A model generated the notes under the pieces. The model made no database searches, had not been told where the DNA came from, and saw nothing but the letters and a program-made list of their open reading frames with translations. From the NCBI GenBank assembly GCA_947652115.1, contig OX393565.1, positions 26,144,473 to 26,208,472 on the forward strand: DNA of 64,000 nucleotides, written 5' to 3'. The position numbers and the translations under genes are program-made. Origin of the DNA: Blastomussa wellsi. Its lineage: Eukaryota > Cnidaria > Anthozoa > Scleractinia > Plerogyridae. Shown piece by piece: positions 41,481 to 52,700 of this stretch. Each line of letters opens with the position of its first letter. The first letter of the stretch is position 1.

Positions 41481-44400
41481 TCAAACTTTGCTTTTCGATC
41501 TGTCGTGAGGGTGTTCTTCTCTGCCTGCAGAATACGGAGAAGAAACAATGGTGGTTAAGGTAGGTAGGTAAAATGCGCATTCAAGCGTAGTGTTGCACGG
41601 TCGACTTATTTTAGCCGCGACGATTCCTGTTAGCTTTCTCAGCTCAGTATTGTTGGCATAGATGAGGCAAAATATACCGCGTGGGGCTATGGGGCACGCC
41701 CTGCCCCAGAAAATGTTAAAATCTAGTAGCTTTAATACTCGAACTCGGATACAGGCACTAAACGTGCTTGCATTAGGCTGCTGTATCTTCCCTACGTTTA
41801 GAAGTGCATGAAAATGTTTTAAAATACATCTTACGAGTTGAAAAAAAGCTCCTTGAGCAGCTACAGTAATGCACTTACACTACGATGCACTTACGATAAA
41901 AACCTTTTCTTTAGCGCCAAACGAATCACTGTAAGACATCCAGCTGACATAACAACAAAGGCCAAGAGTTCTCCAACTTTACTCAAGCGCTTTTGACGAA
42001 GCTCTGTCTCGGTTTGGTGATTCAGTCCTATCCCCAAAGGTTATAAAAAGGTACGATCCTTATATAAAGAAGTATTCTTTGTAATATAATTCATAATTTA
42101 TCGAGCATGAGAAGTTACAATATGAGTAGCTATGTTTCTCTCGCCAAGGGGAACTAGATATACGAGAAAAATAGAACGCGGATCCGTCATTTTGTGTCAT
42201 TTACAGTTATATGGTCAGTTTGTAAACCCTGGTCCGAAGTTAGTAAGCTGCATCCGGTTTTTATGCTAGCTTGAGAGACAAATAAGCAATTAGGAAATTC
42301 AGTAGCGCATGCAAACTTTACGTATTCACCGTTCATTCCAAGTCGGGAGAACGGGGTGGGGGCAAACAAACTGGTTTTGAAAAAGGAAGCTTACAGTTTT
42401 ACTCGAGCCTCGTTCTCGGAAAACTGTTTACGTGTCGGAACATCAGACTGATGACTGGTTGGCGCGCGGTGAGATGTTTTCAACTAACCTTGTTCATCCA
42501 TGATTTCCTCTTGAAACATCATGTCTAAACTCCAGCCAAGGGCGTTGGAAAACTCTCCAGCGTAATCTTTAACATACCAAAAATACTTGCTTCTCTAAAA
42601 ACCAAAAAGTCAACGAGATAAAATCGCTTTGACTATTGAGCGATAAACTTTCCACACGCCGAGAAAAGCTGAAGGCGATGTTAATGTTTAAAACTATTAG
42701 AGGGCTTTCCCCGATGTACCTGCAAAATTCCATTAGCTCCGTAGTACGCCATATAACTTACCAAGCTAGACTTGCCCAAGCAAAGCTAGTACAAACTCGT
42801 TGTAAGCGTGCTTTCGGGTACATTGGGGCACTATTGTGGAATAGATGGTCTCAATGAGGCTAACCGTCAACCGTTAAATGACCAAAACATTAACCGTCAA
42901 CCGTCAAAAACGCAATATGTTTAGTGTCAACCGACAAATAGCCAGCCAATATTAGCTGTCAATTGTCTCAGATATCCTTTATTGAGAACTAAATGATTGA
43001 CTTTTTGAGCGTTCACTTAATGGAACAGCGGCAGCAAAGGATACACATAGTCGAAGTCCCAAAATCACAAAAGACGTATTTCTTAATGCAAAATTATTGG
43101 ACTTGTTGGTTTATGTACTGTCTGGGCGAAATTGTATCCTTTTATGAAGAATTACAGCCAACTAAATTTGTGCTTAAATTATTCCATAAAATAAACCATC
43201 AGTCGTCAAATGGCCAAAAATTTAACCTTCAACCGTCAAAACAGTTTAAACCGTCAACCGTCAAAAGAAACCCCCCTCCCCCCTCCCACCACCAATGAGA
43301 CCCTATGAAAAGTCTACCGCTAATTTACGGCTTCATAACAATTGAAAGTCAACTGCAAGTCATTCCCACTTTACCGTATGTAAATAAATAAATTAATTAA
43401 TTAATTAAGCAATAGATGATATTTTCCGTGTTTACATAGCCTCATCTAAACACGAGGGGTTTGGGAGAATCCGAGACAGTTATGCAAACCCGAGACGTAG
43501 AAACGCGACCCCGGATAGGCGCGTAACCCTATCTATCGTGTAAAAGCGACCAGGAATAAATGAGAAATTGTATGGACAGGCGGGGCACCCCACCTACGCG
43601 GGTTACCCGGGGTCTCCCACCTCCCAGGCCCTTAAATTAAAGAGAGTGGACAATACACCTTTTTAGCTTCGCTTGTTTTTTTGTCCCATTTCAGTCCACA
43701 CGGAAATAAATGGATAATTTTCAAATGGACAAAGGAACAATTTTCGGGAGAGCATCGCATGATCTAAAATGAGCAATTTACATACGTAGCTAAGAAGGTC
43801 TATTGTGTGTTACTCACGGCAGAACTCCAGTGATGATTCAGTCTGTCTCGAACAACTCCACTATAACCACTAGGATGATCTTGAAGACCTTTTAGTCGAA
43901 TAGAGTAATAGCCCGCGTATAAGAACCTGAATTTTTCAATTTAGCCTAAATAGGTTCTTATATAAATGGTACGTAAAGCAAATTTAGGCTACCAAAGTTC
44001 TTCAAATAGGTTAGGTTAAGTGCAGGTACAGTATATGTCCTTAACAAAACATAACAATATTTGATATTTTACATTTAATATTTTGTGATTCAGAGTTGTA
44101 GATGGTCAGAAAGCTTTCTTTGATACTGTAGTAGACTACAGTACTTGCAAATACTTGACGAATTATTTGAATGGCAAACACAATAGACATGCAACATGAA
44201 AAGTTATGTGAAGTTACTTTTAAAAAAGAGGAAGATCTTAATTCAGCAGTTTCTACCTGTACACTTTTACAGCAACCCCACTGATAAGAACCCAACTTAA
44301 AAATTTTAGCCTATATAGGTTCTTACGTGGAGGGGGCTTAAAATGAAAATTTTAGCCTAACAGGTTCTTAAAACCCAGGTTCTTTATATACGCGGGTTAT

Positions 44401-45383
44401 TACTGTATGAGACAAACGCGGTATAAATCAGTGACAGAAAAAAACACACGGTTTGCGTTACCATATGCAGAAAAAAGTACGAGCGAATCTACAGGTTTGT
44501 CTAATAGATTCAAAATTATAGACCCTTTTCATAAATCGCTGCCAATTATAAATTCTTTTGTAAATATTAAAATTAGCCTGACTAACCTCGTTTTTGAGTT
44601 GATAATTCAAAAGAATTTTTACTCCCAAACGAGTTTAGTGAGGCTAATTTGAATGCATACAAAAGAATTTTAAATTGGCAGCCATTTATGAAAAGGGTCT
44701 ATAGGTAAAGCAGTTTAAAGTCTGCATACGAGCCTAGTGGTTCAACAGGCCGGAGCTTATCCCGGTTTCTGTGGCATGAAGCGAGTAGGAGTATTTCTAC
44801 TCTCCCCGTCCCTTGGATGGGATGCTAGTCCATCGTAGGGGTACGCCGTAGGGATAACTATGAGTTGTGTCTTGCTCAAGAACACAACGCAGTGCCCCGG
44901 CCGAGGCTTGAACCCGGGCCGTTCGATCCGGAGTGGAGTCTACTAACCATTAGGCCATCGCGCCTCCTGGTTTAGGGACATTTAGTGATTGAATCTGTTT
45001 GGTCATTCAATACCTGCTACACAGACCATTCGTACACCACTTAAACTGTAAGAAGCCGCAGACACAAGCGTGAACATAGTTGCAATTGCAATTGCAGAAA
45101 GAAACAACTGGGAGCAAACAAAGTTACCAAATTTGTTCAAAAATGTACAATTTGGAGAGTGGTAATAGAACACTACTCGAGTTTTAAACAAAACTGCTGA
45201 GAAGAAAAAAGTTTGAAAGGAAATTTAGTTTAGGAATTTAACAGGTCTAAGCCTCTTATAAAGTTTGGAGGACGGTTTTGGATTTGAGATGAGGATTGTT
45301 TTTGTCTTACTTGGTCCCTTGCCAGGAAGAGTAGCGAGGAGAGAAATGCTGAACAGTAAGGTCCAAGCAACGGCAAAATACAT
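41481..45383 (-). CDS. Tentative 97-aa secreted protein, four exons, family unknown
   Basis: Not recognised. Model exons: 45311-45383, 43818-43888, 42489-42594, 41481-41524 (294 nt). Exon 1 starts with ATG and encodes a clean signal peptide (MYFAVAWTLLFSISLLATLPG). Exon 2 encodes LQDHPSGYSGVVRDRLNHHW. Exon 3 encodes KYFWYVKDYAGEFSNALGW and an acidic end. Exon 4 gives a charged tail and a stop. Donors are GTAAGA, GTGAGT and GTTAGT, and all phases agree. The weak point is exon 4: the splice site gives a short tail, while another frame of the same exon is open much longer (DREALNSAISLLIQRS) and would need an extra exon of suitable phase upstream. A TIR element ends 16 bp above the exon 2 acceptor. 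No paired cysteines or cleavage sites for peptides were seen. Confidence 0.42.
42636..42846 (+). pseudogene. LINE reverse-transcriptase C-terminal relic, cut by a TIR element
   Basis: The open frame LSTRREKLKAMLMFKTIRGL, then SPMYLQN, then AFGYIGALLWNR is the usual tail of a CR1/RTE-like reverse transcriptase (KLK..LMFKT..G..P.YL...LWN). It stops exactly where the TIR element at 42847 begins, so the element was inserted after the LINE copy. Confidence 0.72.
42847..43303. mobile_element. TIR element with AACCGTCAACCGTCA subterminal repeats
   Basis: The ends are GGTCTCAATGAGG and a near complement (CACCAATGAGACC). Directly repeated CCGTCAA motifs are stacked inside both ends. Its ends resemble the 34803-35090 element, which carries AACGGTTAA repeats instead. 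A 101-codon open frame in the interior has no recognisable domain. Confidence 0.75.
43425..43493. mobile_element. Half copy of the TGTTTACATAGC MITE
   Basis: It matches the left arm of the 32790-32954 element (TGTTTACATAGCCTCATCTA, then GGGAGAATCCGAGACAG), but the second arm is missing. A GCGGGTTACCCGGGG repeat fragment follows at about 43500-43635. Confidence 0.65.
43904..44403. mobile_element. TIR element AGTAATARCCCGCGTAT
   Basis: The left end AGTAATAGCCCGCGTAT is mirrored at the right by ATACGCGGGTTATTACT. Copies of TAGCCTAxxTAGGTTCTTA lie inside both ends. It is 500 bp, with no transposase. It is inserted just upstream of exon 2 of the tentative secreted-protein gene. Confidence 0.8.
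44728..44967 (-). mobile_element. tRNA-derived SINE, second copy
   Basis: Same family and orientation as 28103-28398: minus-strand TAATGGTTAGTAGAC (A-box region), GGTTCAAGCC (B box) and a GGACTAGCATCCCATCC body. The central region has a shortening relative to the first copy. The target duplication is not clear. Confidence 0.8.
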
Positions 45384-46770
45384 TGTAAACAACGATAAAA
45401 CACTTTTCCGCGTTTATCACAAGGTGGGTCGAAATGCTGAAAAAACTGACGTCTCAAAATAAGTGTACGCGTCATAAACGAAGTTTGCGCGCCCGAGAAA
45501 CATGAGCGCGCGCGGTCGTTCTGAAAACTCGACGAGTACTCCGTTTGTGCAACATTTTTCTAGTCTACGTATTGTTACACGGTTTCTTGTAATCCCGGCA
45601 TTGTTCTAACAGCTATTTCAGATTCAGTTTCGGCTTCTATCAACTCAAAACGCAATCTGGATATTTATTTACCCTCGGATTTTAGAGTAGCTTTTACAGC
45701 TTATATCTCCGAGAATTTTCCCACCCCAACCTTGACGTCACAAAGATGCTGGAGATGAGGCCTGCGGTTAATCGTCCTTATTCCAAAACACTAGAACATC
45801 GAACCATTTGCAGATGTAAACAATCTAAAGGTAGTATTTTCTTATTCGTAGTCTATTTTGGATGATGTTGCTTGTGGTATATCAACTTCTTTTGAAGCAG
45901 AGTTTATCAAAAGTAGTAACACACAACGGAGACATGGAAGTTATACTGGCTAGTTTTAATTTCGTTCAAATTCTGGAATTTATTAGATAATTTAATGTAC
46001 TTATATTGATGCAGTTAGGTTAAATAACCTTAATTAATGTATGCATTCATTATCGGACTTGGTATACATTACAATATATTCACGGAAATAGAATAGACAC
46101 ATGACACAAACTATTTCAAAATTAATAACCATTCGGTTGATCAAGACAAACATTTTTCGCAGATATCGTTCTGCTCTAATAAATCGCATTGTACACTGAC
46201 TCTACACACGAAAACAGAATGTAATAAAGGTATGTTCTATTTCCGAGCTGGTTGAAGTACCGTTAAGTAAAATCACTCTAACTACAGAATCCTATAGCCA
46301 TTTTCGCAGTTAACGAAATGCATTTTATTAACTTCATTTGAAGCGAACTATCGAATTTTGTCCATTTTTTTTTTCTTCTGTGCAGGACGCTTGGTTTGTT
46401 GGAGATAATGAAAGTCGCATAATATGCCTCGTCAACAACTAATTAAGTCAATTAAGGTTGTTATAAAATATTTTTCAATGTTTTCAATTATATCTCCAGT
46501 TTCAATCCGGCCGGATCAATGTGACCGACAGTTTGAAGTGTCGACAATTCTCTTCTCTTTTCGTGGGGTCAGCTGGGTGCCGATTCGCAAGTGCTATCTG
46601 CACCAACCAGGTTATTGTAATTCCACACTACGAACAAGGGGCTTAACTCAGTTTGATTCTGATTTTCCGTGATGCTTGAGCCACTGGCTTCATTTCGTCT
46701 TCTGTTTCAACAGCACCCGGGCAGCAGCGGGTGCAGTAGTCTTGTTGTTACTTGCCGAGCGTGTGTTTAC
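45384..46770. other. Intergenic: upstream of the tentative secreted gene, downstream of GNPAT
   Basis: No supported gene. The GC-rich block at 45480-45540 (GCGCGCGCGG) could mark the promoter of the tentative secreted-protein gene. The GNPAT 3' UTR should lie just below 46771. Confidence 0.45.
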
Positions 46771-49700
46771 TCACAGTTTGGACACATGCGAACTGACAAG
46801 AAACGCACCTGAAGGCAATTCAAGAAATTCACCTGTAGGGAAATAAGAAAATAAAGTCTTATAGTTTGATTTACCAGAGACCATATAGACTACGAGTAGT
46901 CCCCGTTATTCTAAGTCCGTCGTGAAACGAAAAGAGAGTGCAAAGTTGTTGATTGAGAGCGGCGAGGCGCGGCGAGGCAAACGGCCGTCTATTTTCCACT
47001 CCAGGGATCTCATTGGAAGGTGGCGCCTGGTTACCAGTACCAGGGACATGGGTTAAACAAGAGTTGGTACCTGTCTTCTTTCAAATAGGACATGACAAAA
47101 TTACTTTTTTGCCCCCCACCCCAAAGGAAGGCTTGATACTCAAGTTACGTATGGGTCCCCTCGTGCTCGCCTTTTCGTTTCAAGCCAAACGGACTAAAAA
47201 AAGAAATGCTCTATTTTGTTTCTGACAATCGTTCGCCATTTCTTCCAATTCGCTATCATAATTTAAAGTTGCCATAACCTTGGTCAAGAAAATTTATAAG
47301 CTACTCACCTATTTTTTGGCAGGTTTCTGTAACGTTTGCGCTATTCGGGACTGATATTAAAACAGCGCCATCAACACTACAAGAGATGTAGATGAAAAAT
47401 GTTAATTATATCGTGGGATTTAAATTAAATAAGGATGAGCTCATTAGAACAGCCATGAACGACAGCTTGCAAGCCAGGGGTGTATCTAGTGGGAGGGTGC
47501 AGGGGGTGCGCACCCCCCTCCCCCCTGAGATGACCTGCGAGTTTCTAATACAACTAGTCTTCTGCTAAGTCACCGATGAATTACGTCATTCCTTAGCGGT
47601 CAACCCCTCCTACAAAAATCCCGGATCCGCCCCTGCAAGCTAGTAAGCGCTGGACGAAGTGGTCTTACCTTTTGGACGCTTTAAGGACTCGCAGATCGAC
47701 CAACGCCATAACAGAATTCCTTAACAGATCAAGTGAGAGGACTTCATAGAACTTCACATCTCCTGCAGAATCAACATAACATACATTCATGCCCATTGCT
47801 TTCTAGGCAGCACGGTTTGATTTTGTAGACAAATAATAGGAGCTCATTAGGAAGGGGTGATTACTGACTTTCCTTACATCAGTTTAATTAATTAATCAGA
47901 TGGTAGTCACATGTCCTAAGTTCGTAGGGCATTAGTCCCGAGGGGTGTCTATTCACTTACCAGTGAGAACAAGTTCTGCTGCCTTGTCTTGAGTGTGTTT
48001 TACAATCTCAGTCAGCGGTCTTTCACGGTTACTGTCAGGGTCAGTGACAAAAAACTGACAAGTGATCTAAAAAGCACAAATAGATTTATTTATTTGTCAA
48101 TATTTTGCCTGAGAGGGAGAGGGGAGAAGAGGGTCACTGTGTGCATTACTCACCCAGTATGCTGTCAAAATGGGTCTCCACATATTGGCACTGAAGCTCA
48201 CATCTTTTTCTTGAAGTATTACGACTTTGCCGTTCCGAATGTTTATTGAGCCATTCTGCTCCAGTAGTTGAGTTGTCTCCCGAAAGTATTCAAAACTCTA
48301 AACAAGGAAAAAATGAGCTCTAGCAAATGCAATACATATGCAATCGGGTTTCTTCACAAATTTTGTCCTAAGCAGATAATACTTTGCATAATAATTAAAC
48401 TTATCATTGGTCTTAAAAATTTCATATGCACAACATTGCACTACTCATAGTTGTGTCGTGTTTGTAATATGGCTTTTGCAGACTTTGAGCATGAAAAGGC
48501 ACTGTTATATTCGACAGCGATTGCCAGCAGACAGCCAGTATGATGATTAAGCATGCAAGCTAGTTGAAGTCAGGCGAAGTTTAGCCTTGTTGCAGAGTTT
48601 TTCTCTTTATATTTCTTAATCAGAGAACCAAAGAAAAGCTCTGGGACCAAGTAAATGTAAGTAAAATTTGTAACACGAACAAGAAATTTGTGATCATGAT
48701 GATAACCTCATTGGTCCATTCTGCAACTTGAGGAACCTCTTTCACAAGCAACTTTGCCAGGAAATGAAAGTCAGCAAACAATTGGACTAACAAAGAGAAG
48801 AAATGAAGAAAAATAAATTCAATTTACAAAACATTATCTAATAAGGAATAAATTTGTCTTTCAATTGTGGTAAGCTTGGTAATAGACATACATGTCTAGG
48901 TGGTGAAAAACGTTGAAGTGGGCATGAGCTTCTGTTAATGAATCAAAGACACTGCACGGTTCACCTTAGAGGTACGCCATCAGTATGCAATTAATTTTTA
49001 TAGATTTTACAGGCTGTATATCAAGACCGTGGAAAGCAAGGACACACTGTTGCTCATGCAGATGTTTCTTAGGCCGTGAGCAACCGACTGAAAAGCAAAA
49101 AAAATGTTTTGTTTCCATGCTACACAAGCCTGGAAACACTGGAGTGAAAATATTTTGCGGCAAACAGACACAAAATGTTCCTGAAAAACAATAAAAAAAT
49201 TGTGCCTCAGACACAAATTTTGTGTTCGCAACAACAGTGACATGACATTTATGTCCTAAACCATGTGCCCTCATTTCCTATGAAATCTACAATACACATG
49301 TAAAACAAACGAACATTTTATCAACTAACCCAATTGTTTTTCTTTAGATGGTTGCTTGTGTGCAGCTAGTGACAACATTCCAGGTCGGAAGAAATCAAAC
49401 AGAATAAAGTTTCTCTTGCATGCTAACAGCATGTGCATAGCTGCCTCGTCTTTGATGTTTGTTGCAGAAGTGTCGAGATGCACGCTGCTATTTGCGGCGT
49501 TTTTGGGAGTACTTTGCCCTCCATTCATGTTTCCTTTATTGTCTCTGATTTTCACAAATCCATTTTCTGTTTTCTCCAAAGATGATTTCAAGAAATCTAT
49601 ACTCTTGTTGACTGCAGTAGCATTATCTGAATCACCTGAATTGACAAATTGAAAGTAAAATTGGTTTACTTAAAGAAATGATTTGAGAAATTTGTTGATA

Positions 49701-52700
49701 CATCGACATTCAATGTCCCTTAGTTGATCCCTGAGTTGACCTTCAGGCTACTTAGCTCATTTCAAATATACCTTGTACAAGCGCCAAAGAGGAATATTTT
49801 GTTCGCAAACCTGTAGACTTGATAGGAATACTCCACATATGACACAGTTCTTTCAGCCAGGTGAATTTTTCTACCAGTTCATCTGCAATATTGTGCAACA
49901 GCAACATTTATTTTTGTGTAACACGGAACCCTCTCCTGCGAGTCTAGAAGGTTCATTAATACTTAGCTTCAAGTTAAACCATTGCAGCAATGTAATATGT
50001 TCATCCAGGGATCCAGAAAATTAAAAAAAAGGGAGGGGATGAAAACATTTTGACGCGAGTGTGACCTCGAAAAGTTGCGCTTGTAGTTATGTCTCAAAAA
50101 TTTCTTCTTGGAAGACTCAATCTTACATTTCTTTGTGTAGTCAAATGAGAGTGCAGGCCAAGGGAAATATGTTTGAATTGCTACCACACATGTCTCACTC
50201 ATACTAATACAACATACCAAAATGGAGTCCTTGTAAGTTTTGTAATATTATCGAAGCCACAAGGACACTTGAATTATGAATCATTCCTGCTTGAAGATCA
50301 CAGAGGACTTTGTAACTAAGAGACTTGACGACTTTTTTCTCCTCATCAGACAAAAAATGAAACAAATGTCTGAAAGAGAGACAAAGTTGAGTGTTCGTTG
50401 TTAGTAAGAGAAACTCACCAGGCTGTGATACAATGATGGATAACCTGGGATGGTCATGACTGGCATCATGTAACTTCGTAATCAAAAGTTGTCTGTACTT
50501 TTTGGGGCACATCAAGTACATAATGTCAAAAATGTGCCTTCAATGTGTGCATAACATGCCTCAGTAGCTAGTCCCAGTATGATAGGCATGCAACATGTAA
50601 AGAAGGTACAGTTACATAGTTCTCTACACACATTGCATGCCTACAATCACAGTGGAATTTGTGCAAAGGGATACAACTGCATAGCCCTCTCCACATTGTA
50701 TGCTTATAGTCCCAGTATGATAGGCCTGCAATGTGTGCAAAGGGCTTTAGCTTCATAGCTCTCTACACACATTGCATGCCTATAATCCCAGTATAGGCCT
50801 GCAATGTGTGCAAAGGGCTTTAGCTTCATAGCTCTCTACACACATTGCATGCCTATAATCCCAGTATGATAAGCATGCAATGTGTGTAGAGGGCTACAGC
50901 TACCAAGCTCTCTGTAAACATTGTATGTCTACAAGGCAAGTGTGATAGGTACGCAATGGGTGCAAAGTGAAAGTTTCATAGCTTTTTGCATACTCTGTAT
51001 GCCTACGAGAGGGGGGTGAATAGATTCGCAGAGCAATGGATTTAGCCTTAAAAAGCACACGGATTGTGGATTTCATCAAAAAATTAAGCGGATTCACGGA
51101 TGTCGAAAATGCTGTGGATCACGGATTAGCTGATAATTTTAGCTCGGTTCCTGACTCTGCATGCCATGAAGTTCGGATTGTGGCCTTGGCGTATCTTCAT
51201 TTTTCGTCTCAGTGTTATCGTTTTGCCCATTTTCTGTTTGGACGAGACCCAAACTACCGCTTTACATTAGAACTGCCGCAAAAAGAAGCAAAGAGACAAA
51301 GCCTCTTGAAAAATTGCCATCAAAAACAACATCTACCGTCCTTTCGGTGAAACTGTTACACAGAAAGTTTTCAAGTAATGTGGACGCGGATTTGAACGAA
51401 TATCGTGGCGGATTGATGGATTTGTCCAAAAAATAACACAGATTGGCGGATTCGCATACCCCTATTCACCCCCCTCCTTAATGCGGCTAGCCAATAACAA
51501 GAGTAAATAATCTGCTGCTTGAACACCAGTATGTGCTACAGCACTACCCCGGCCAGGTTAGGGAAAAGATTAATTGCAGTTCCAAACAACATATTGCAAA
51601 CCATCATAATTTTGGAAAAACATACATTTGTTTTACAAAATGGTCTGACTCTCTTTCAATTTACCTTGGTACAGATGCATTCTCCACTCTATTAAGCTTC
51701 CCTTCTGTGAATCTGCTCATTGGTATGAGCTCTCCAATGTGAACATGGAGACTTCCATAGTCTTCTGTCAGCACAGACCTGCTTTTGATTAAACCCTATC
51801 ACAAAAAACAGACTGGTCTCAGGAAAACAAGGTAATCACCTTTTTCAATTACAAGGCTGTTTCTGTGGGCTGGATGGGGGGTAACAGCTCTAACAAACGC
51901 TGTTGAGCAGTACCCTGTGTAAATAAAAGTCCTCCCGAAAATCTGGAATATCGTCCCGAATATTTGCGAGAAATTTCCCCCAAAATCCCAAAATTCCTGA
52001 AATTTTAACTTCATTACTTTGTGCTTCCCAGAAAATTTTCCAAGTCTTCCGATTCCTGGCAAAATCTTCAAATTCCCGGAAGAATTTTGTTTTTCTCCCG
52101 AAACAGTCCTTCTTAGAGTTGACACCCCCAGTGGCTGGGAAGATACCTGGATACTTTGGAGGAAAAGAAATTATTTGTGATTTTTTTTCTATTTACCAAC
52201 CAAAGCCCAGAAACAGAATACCGGTATCTAGAGTAAACCCCCTTTTGTACATGAAAATAAATAAATAAATTGACTTTGTTTAATGAGGGTAGTATGTAAC
52301 AGTCGTACCAATGACAAATCTGTGACCCTCAAATTCCCGTTCAATTTGGAATTTAGAAGTGTTGTTTTTTGTAGAGGGAGAAAAACATGGAGGATGGATG
52401 AGAACCAACAACAAACTCAACCTGCATATGACGCCAGGTCCAGGAATCGAACCTGGGAGAGAACCAGGAGACGAGCACTCTCACCACCATGCCATCCCTT
52501 CTCCCCAAGAGCAGCTTGCAATAAAAGACATCTCCTTAAGCTAAACTATTTACTTCTGTCAATTTCACAGAAGACTACTCACTCTAAGAGATTCCTTTGG
52601 TTTGGGTATTCCCAACAGCTCATACGCATATAGAGACTCTTCTGGTATTCTGTCATAACTTATGCTGATTGGACAGATGAGAATATCTGGTACCCGAGCA

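Noticed and set aside
41409..41524. Longer frame of the last exon of the tentative secreted gene (DREALNSAISLLIQRS)
   Set aside because: It is open and looks protein-like, but the upstream exon ends in the wrong phase for it. Kept as an alternative in the gene entry, not as a separate gene.
45012..45112. Candidate Cys-rich exon for the tentative secreted protein
   Set aside because: It has an acceptor and donor and is open, but it would leave a phase that the next exon cannot use without a stop. Direct joining of exon 1 to 43888 fits better.
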